DNA of 8,044 nucleotides from AC-32 sp038236705 (GTDB lineage: Bacteria > Actinomycetota > Thermoleophilia > Gaiellales > Gaiellaceae): contig JBBRZN010000064.1 in assembly GCA_038236705.1 (NCBI GenBank), positions 1 through 8,044 on the forward strand, read 5' to 3'. The notes under the pieces are model-generated. The model had not been told where the DNA came from and searched no databases. It saw only the letters and a list, made by a program, of their open reading frames with translations. Position numbers and translations under genes: made by a program. Shown piece by piece: positions 5,354-8,044 of this stretch (position 1 is its first letter; every line of letters begins with the position of its first letter).

Positions 5354-5383
5354 AGACCTGACCATCACCTCCGAGTGAGGTCT
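5354..5383. terminator. Weak hairpins between convergent genes
   Basis: AGACCT (5354-5359) pairs with AGGTCT (5378-5383), and a nested alternative ACCTC/GAGGT (5367-5371 and 5377-5381) has a 5-nt loop. The location between two convergent stops fits a bidirectional terminator, but the stems are short and no T-run is present. Confidence 0.2.
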
Positions 5384-5395
5384 TCCGCGCGGCGC

Positions 5396-5578
5396 CTACC
5401 CCAGCGCCGCCTCGGCATCGCGCTTCCATTCCATGCGCCTCTTCTCCTGATCCTTCGGGCTGAGCGCGTCGTAGACGAGCCGGACACGCCCGCCCCGGTG
5501 GTCGATCAGTCCGGCTACCGCAAGCGTTCGAACCTGCCTCGGTGCCTGGCTGTCGAGGCATCCAGGCGTCGAGATCAT
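5396..5578 (-). CDS. Small hypothetical protein, maybe a C-terminal fragment
   Basis: From ATG 5578 the frame gives 60 residues. It contains RQVRTLAVAGLIDHRGGRVR, then LVYDALSPKDQEKRRMEWKR and the end DAEAALG. The last 45 residues have the charged, helical composition and G/C-rich third positions of real coding sequence. I do not recognise the family. The segment LIDHRGGRVRL looks like a beta hairpin following a helix, as in a winged-helix domain, but this is only an impression. The frame stays open upstream to 5836 with much less protein-like content, so the gene may have lost its 5' end. No ribosome site is clear before 5578. Confidence 0.45.
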   Translation of the reverse strand: MISTPGCLDSQAPRQVRTLAVAGLIDHRGGRVRLVYDALSPKDQEKRRMEWKRDAEAALG

Positions 5579-5817
5579 CGCGTCTGAGCTACGGAACTGA
5601 ATCCATCCTGCGCAAATCGTGCCAAGGCGCAGAGAGATCCGGAGCCTGTCGCCGCCTTCAGGAGGCCAGGGCGATGTCGGCGCCGGGGAAGGCATGTGCG
5701 AGGAGCGTGCGGATCGTGTCGGTCGCCATGGGCGATGATGGTCACGATGGGCTCCCGGATCGTCTTCCCCACGTCGTTCCCGGAGCGCGAGCCGCTCGCC
5801 GGGGGCCGGGGGAAACC
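5579..5817. other. Stretch without a supported gene
   Basis: All frames give Arg/Pro/Ser-rich low-information translations. One 23-codon minus-strand ORF (ATG 5729 to TGA 5658-5660) reads TIRTLLAHAFPGADIALAS and could be a broken gene start, because a neighbouring frame continues EGGDRLRISL. GGGGGA at 5808-5813 is the probable ribosome site of the hemerythrin gene. Confidence 0.35.
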
Positions 5818-6246
5818 GTGAAACGCCACCCTGCACTCGTCTCGCTGTCGGAGGAGCACCACCAGGAGCTCGCGCACGCGAGGCGCTTGCTCCGGGCGGC
5901 CGGCGCCGCGGCCGAGGAGCGGCTCGCCGTGGCGAGCGCGTACGTCGACGCGTTCTTCACGGAGACGGTCAAGCACTTCCGGCGCGAGGAGGAGATCCTA
6001 TTCCCACTGTACGTCCGCCACGCCGGCTCGACTCCCGTGCTCGAGCGAATCCTGCGCGAGCACATGGAGCTGCACGGGCTCGTGCGCGCGCTCCGAGCCG
6101 AGGCGGCCGCAGGCGACATCCCGCCGGAAGCGCTGAGGACGCTCGGCGACCTCCTGCACGACCACGTGCGCATGGAGGAGCGCGAGCTGTTCGAGGAGAT
6201 CGAGCGCATCGTGCCGGCGGCGGAGCTCGAGGGAGTGAGGCTTTAA
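5818..6246 (+). CDS. Hemerythrin-like (HHE cation-binding) domain protein
   Basis: GTG 5818, preceded by GGGGGA at 4 nt, gives 142 residues that form a single four-helix HHE bundle. Metal-ligand candidates are SEEHH (H14/H15) in helix 1, KHFRREEE (H53 and E57) in helix 2, REHMELH (H82 and H86) in helix 3, and HDHVRMEE (H116 with E120/E121) in helix 4. These match the H, HxxxE, HxxxH and HxxxxE pattern of a non-haem di-iron site. Such proteins bind O2 or NO, or repair or store iron. With no extra domain the exact role here is unknown. An in-frame extension back to 5542 is open, but its translation is poor, so I reject it. There is no signal peptide, so it should be cytosolic. No partner gene lies beside it. 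Confidence 0.9.
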   Translation: MKRHPALVSLSEEHHQELAHARRLLRAAGAAAEERLAVASAYVDAFFTETVKHFRREEEILFPLYVRHAGSTPVLERILREHMELHGLVRALRAEAAAGDIPPEALRTLGDLLHDHVRMEERELFEEIERIVPAAELEGVRL

Positions 6247-6249
6247 GCC

Positions 6250-6555
6250 GAAGCTCCGTCGCCATTTGCCTGCCACCCGAAGCGTGACCTCTTCGATCAC
6301 GATCGAGAGCGTTGTCGGCGTGGCCGGTGAAGGCCCGCGGCTTACCGAGGATGCGGTCGAACGTCCCGCGCGCGGCATGGAGGCGCGTGCGCGCGTCCTC
6401 GTTCTCGAGGCTCTCTTCGACGGCCTTCCACGCCTTGTCGAGGATGACCGGAAGCAGACGTGATCCCTGCTGATCTCCTGCACGCGGTCGCCGAGGCGAC
6501 GCGCGAGGCGCAGACGCCGACGCGATCGCCGAGCATGAGCACCTTCTCTAGCCAC
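6250..6555 (-). pseudogene. Doubly frameshifted remnant resembling a phage terminase small-subunit segment
   Basis: On the minus strand one frame gives RRLGDRVQEISRDHV. A one-base loss near 6457 moves it to a frame that reads LLPVILDKAWKAVEESLENE and then DARTRLHAARGTFDRILGKP. After about 6338 the first frame is again the better one, with TPTTLSIVIEEVTLRVAG. Two opposite shifts that restore the original frame point to one decayed gene. The motif of acidic residues followed by TRLHAAR...DRILGKP resembles a helical segment common in phage terminase small-subunit and similar HTH proteins (family pattern: AA-LLDR-GKP). The putative start is GTG 6555. The C-terminus is lost, since the frame runs into the 3' end of the hemerythrin gene without a stop. 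The identification is tentative, but coding origin is fairly secure. Confidence 0.5.
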
Positions 6556-6599
6556 CCGTTTCCGCTCCGACCCGCGATGCGTGCAAGACTGACACCGCC

Positions 6600-6818
6600 G
6601 TGCGGGTTCGGATCAGCGACCCGGACCTTCTGCTTGCGCTCTGCGACTACCTATCGCAGCAGGGGCTAATCGCCGTTGCCGCAACCCAAGACACGGCGGA
6701 CGTGCTCGTTCAGACGGGGCAGTCGGACCTGGATGCGGAGCTGCTAGTGCTCGCTGCTCTACGGAGGTGGCGTATCGAGAGGCAGGATGTTTCGGTAACG
6801 ATCGCGCCGGAGCCGTAG
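6600..6818 (+). CDS. Small conserved-looking hypothetical protein
   Basis: GTG 6600 gives 72 residues. It starts VRVRISDPDLLLALCDYLSQ, then QGLIAVAATQDTADVLVQTG, then a Leu-rich helix ELLVLAALRRW and a short strand DVSVTIAPEP. The alternation strand, helix, strand, helix, strand suggests a small alpha/beta fold. It has no metal motif, no membrane segment and no signal peptide. I cannot name the function. The start lacks a visible ribosome site, so a leaderless transcript is possible. An in-frame ATG is not available. Confidence 0.65.
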   Translation: MRVRISDPDLLLALCDYLSQQGLIAVAATQDTADVLVQTGQSDLDAELLVLAALRRWRIERQDVSVTIAPEP

Positions 6819-7001
6819 GCGCGCGGAGCTCTGCTACTCGAGACTGATCGGTGCGCGCGCACGTCGCGCAGAGGATCCGCAGCGTCCGACTCGGCGTTGT
6901 CACCGCACTACCAGAACGGGTATTCGGCCCGACCGAGTTCATGCACCCCAAAGGTGTTCGCCCGCGGGGGCTCTGCCTGACCGGAGGCTCCTTGGAGCGC
7001 C
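6819..7001. other. Convergent intergenic region
   Basis: It separates the 3' end of the 72-residue ORF from the 3' end of clpP. A 61-codon frame from 6851 crosses into clpP antisense and is not convincing. I see only a small GCTCC-TT-GGAGC hairpin and no clear terminator with a T-run. Confidence 0.4.
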
Positions 7002-7592
7002 TCACTCGAAGCGACGCCCGAGCACCCTGTCGATGAGGCCGTACTCCTTCGCTTCCTCTGCGGTCATGAAGTAATCGCGCTCCATGTCCTTGGAGACCTT
7101 CTCGAGTGGCTGCCCGCTGTGCTGGGCGACGATCTCCTCCATCCGCCGCTTGAGCGCGATCGTCTCCCGGGCCTGGATCTCGACGTCACTCGCCTGCCCC
7201 TCGAAGCCGCCCCAGAGCTGGTGGACGAGGATCTTCGCGTTCGGGAGCGCCATCCGCTTGCCGCTCGCGCCGGCGGCCAGCAGGAGCGCGCCCAGGGACA
7301 TCGCGATTCCGACCGAGATCGTCGCGATCGCAGGCTTGACGAACTGCATCGTGTCGTAGATGGCGAGGCCGGCATAGACGGAGCCGCCGGGGCAGTTGAT
7401 GTAGAGCGAGATGTCCTTGTCGGGGTCGTCGGACTCGAGATGGAGCAGCTCGGCGATCGTCAGGTTGGCGATCTCGTCGTCAATCGGGGTGCCGAGGAAG
7501 ATGATCCGCTCGTTGAGCAGACGCGAGTAGATGTCGAAGGCGCGCTCGCCGTGCACGGTCTGCTCGACCACCATCGGAATCAAGGGGCTCAT
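7002..7592 (-). CDS. clpP: ATP-dependent Clp protease proteolytic subunit
   Basis: This 196-residue protein has normal ClpP length. The Ser-His-Asp triad is present: S99 in VGIAMSLGALLL, H124 in KILVHQLWGG and D173 in MERDYFMTAEEA. The oxyanion loop NCPGGSV (66-72) and the C-terminal EYGLIDRVL are also typical. It should form the barrel-shaped peptidase that degrades proteins fed by ClpX or ClpC. Two places differ from standard ClpP. The usual HQP is HQLW at 124-127, and the residue before the catalytic Ser is Met (AMS rather than ASM/AAS). This suggests a paralogue rather than the housekeeping copy; many actinobacteria carry two or more ClpP that form mixed rings. AGGGAG lies 5 nt before ATG 7592. 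No clpX or tig gene is in the window, which also fits a stand-alone paralogue. Confidence 0.95.
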   Translation of the reverse strand: MSPLIPMVVEQTVHGERAFDIYSRLLNERIIFLGTPIDDEIANLTIAELLHLESDDPDKDISLYINCPGGSVYAGLAIYDTMQFVKPAIATISVGIAMSLGALLLAAGASGKRMALPNAKILVHQLWGGFEGQASDVEIQARETIALKRRMEEIVAQHSGQPLEKVSKDMERDYFMTAEEAKEYGLIDRVLGRRFE

Positions 7593-7681
7593 CGCTGCTC
7601 CCTGACTCTGTGCTCCCAGGTTCGCCTTTGCGCCTTCAGGCCAGCCAGCAGCCTGCGCTGGTGCTCACTCTCATAGCTGCA
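7589..7681 (-). CDS. Short basic-helical frame ending at the clpP start, probable fragment
   Basis: The frame reads SYESEHQRRLLAGLKAQRR and then TWEHRVREQR, and its TGA overlaps the clpP ATG as ATGA. The composition fits an amphipathic helix. No convincing start codon is visible; upstream of about 7681 the translation becomes poor. It may be the tail of a broken gene once coupled to clpP, or chance. Confidence 0.22.
   Translation of the reverse strand, partial: CSYESEHQRRLLAGLKAQRRTWEHRVREQR
7598..7603 (-). promoter_or_regulatory. Ribosome binding site of clpP
   Basis: AGGGAG on the minus strand stands 5 nt before ATG 7592 and supports this start. Confidence 0.75.
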
Positions 7682-7748
7682 TGTTCTCGAGCTCCACCGG
7701 CCTTGACTTCTGCGGAGGCGCAAGCGATCCTCGTTCCTGGGTCCACCC

Positions 7749-7958
7749 TTGACTGAATTCGACATCATCGCTCGTGAGGTCAGCGGGTATCGGACTCGCT
7801 TCGAGGCTATCGAGAAGCGTCTAGACGAGGCCGAGCAGGTGAACGCTCGCCTGGAGTCGGCGGCTCTGACGACGTCGCGCGCCATGGTGGAGATTTCGAA
7901 GCGTTGGGACGCAGTGTACGAGGCGATGCGCCGCACCCAGGAGCAACCAGTCTCGTAG
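7749..7958 (+). CDS. Small coiled-coil protein
   Basis: TTG 7749 gives 69 residues ending in TAG at 7956-7958. The sequence FEAIEKRLDEAEQVNARLES, followed by ISKRWDAVYEAMRR, is almost wholly helical with heptad-like spacing of Ile, Leu, Val and Ala, as in a short coiled coil. There is no signal peptide, no membrane helix and no Cys. The TTG is the only start before the protein-like region; TGA occurs in other frames nearby. No ribosome site is obvious, so the start is less sure than the protein. I cannot name its function. It is divergent from clpP, about 157 nt away. Confidence 0.6.
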   Translation: MTEFDIIAREVSGYRTRFEAIEKRLDEAEQVNARLESAALTTSRAMVEISKRWDAVYEAMRRTQEQPVS

Positions 7959-8001
7959 CAGACAGAGTCGCAGGCCGGGCTCGCCCACGGCCAGCGGAAA
8001 C

Positions 8002-8039
8002 GCTCTCGCTCGACTAGGGGCCTGCGAGAGCCGAGCGAG
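8002..8039. repeat. Two overlapping inverted repeats at the right edge
   Basis: GCTCTCGC (8002-8009) pairs with GCGAGAGC (8024-8031), and CTCGCTCG (8005-8012) pairs with CGAGCGAG (8032-8039). Both are perfect 8-bp stems and they exclude each other. This could act as a terminator for the coiled-coil gene or be part of a larger element cut by the window end. There is no T-run. Confidence 0.5.
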
Positions 8040-8044
8040 CATCA

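Noticed and set aside
5542..5817. N-terminal extension of the hemerythrin protein
   Set aside because: The extension is Arg/Ser-rich without domain character, while GTG 5818 has a ribosome site and begins just before helix 1 of the HHE bundle.
7703..7731. TTGACT as a -35 box for the coiled-coil gene
   Set aside because: At the 17-nt spacing the -10 would be GATCCT, which matches the consensus poorly, so a promoter cannot be claimed.
1..8044. CRISPR arrays, tRNA or rRNA genes, riboswitches
   Set aside because: I saw no regularly spaced direct repeats, no cloverleaf with a T-loop GTTCGA block in context, and no conserved rRNA segment. The three 26-nt repeats are thousands of bases apart.

Overview
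The window is high-GC DNA with strongly G/C-biased third codon positions, GTG starts, GGAGG-type ribosome sites and high-GC gram-positive protein families. I infer an actinobacterium, perhaps of the Thermoleophilia type. No rRNA, tRNA or marker protein fixes the lineage. The intact genes I recognise are a glutathione S-transferase (989-1681), a polysaccharide deacetylase (2607-3392, minus), a GT4 glycosyltransferase (3395-4567, minus), a hemerythrin-like protein (5818-6246) and an unusual ClpP (7002-7592, minus).

Layout. Positions 1-2100 (left) hold an unidentified open frame at the edge, the C-terminal fragment of an IS481/IS3-type transposase, a frameshifted C-terminal half of a VOC (glyoxalase/extradiol dioxygenase-fold) protein directly before an intact GST gene, and a small zinc-finger/membrane protein whose start codon appears lost. 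Positions 2046-4567 are a minus-strand block: GT4, then deacetylase with a 2-nt gap (a coupled envelope or glycolipid operon), then a start-less Arg-rich open frame. Positions 4600-5600 hold a second, unrelated transposase fragment (IS3-like, one frameshift), a possible IS end, a small ORF, a 49-residue double-CPHC zinc ribbon and a small convergent minus-strand ORF. Positions 5800-8044 hold hemerythrin, a doubly frameshifted minus-strand remnant that resembles a phage terminase small-subunit segment, a 72-residue hypothetical protein, ClpP, and a short coiled-coil protein at the right edge.

The window reads as accessory DNA with much gene decay. The most unusual feature is a 26-nt near-palindrome (TGTCGC, 14 nt, GCGACA) found three times (204-229, 2032-2057, 4865-4890). 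Each copy sits at the point where a coding remnant starts or ends, and two of them lie at the truncated edge of two different transposase fragments. I see no complete new defence, CRISPR or biosynthetic system. The repeat and its association with truncated genes is the best candidate for something undescribed.
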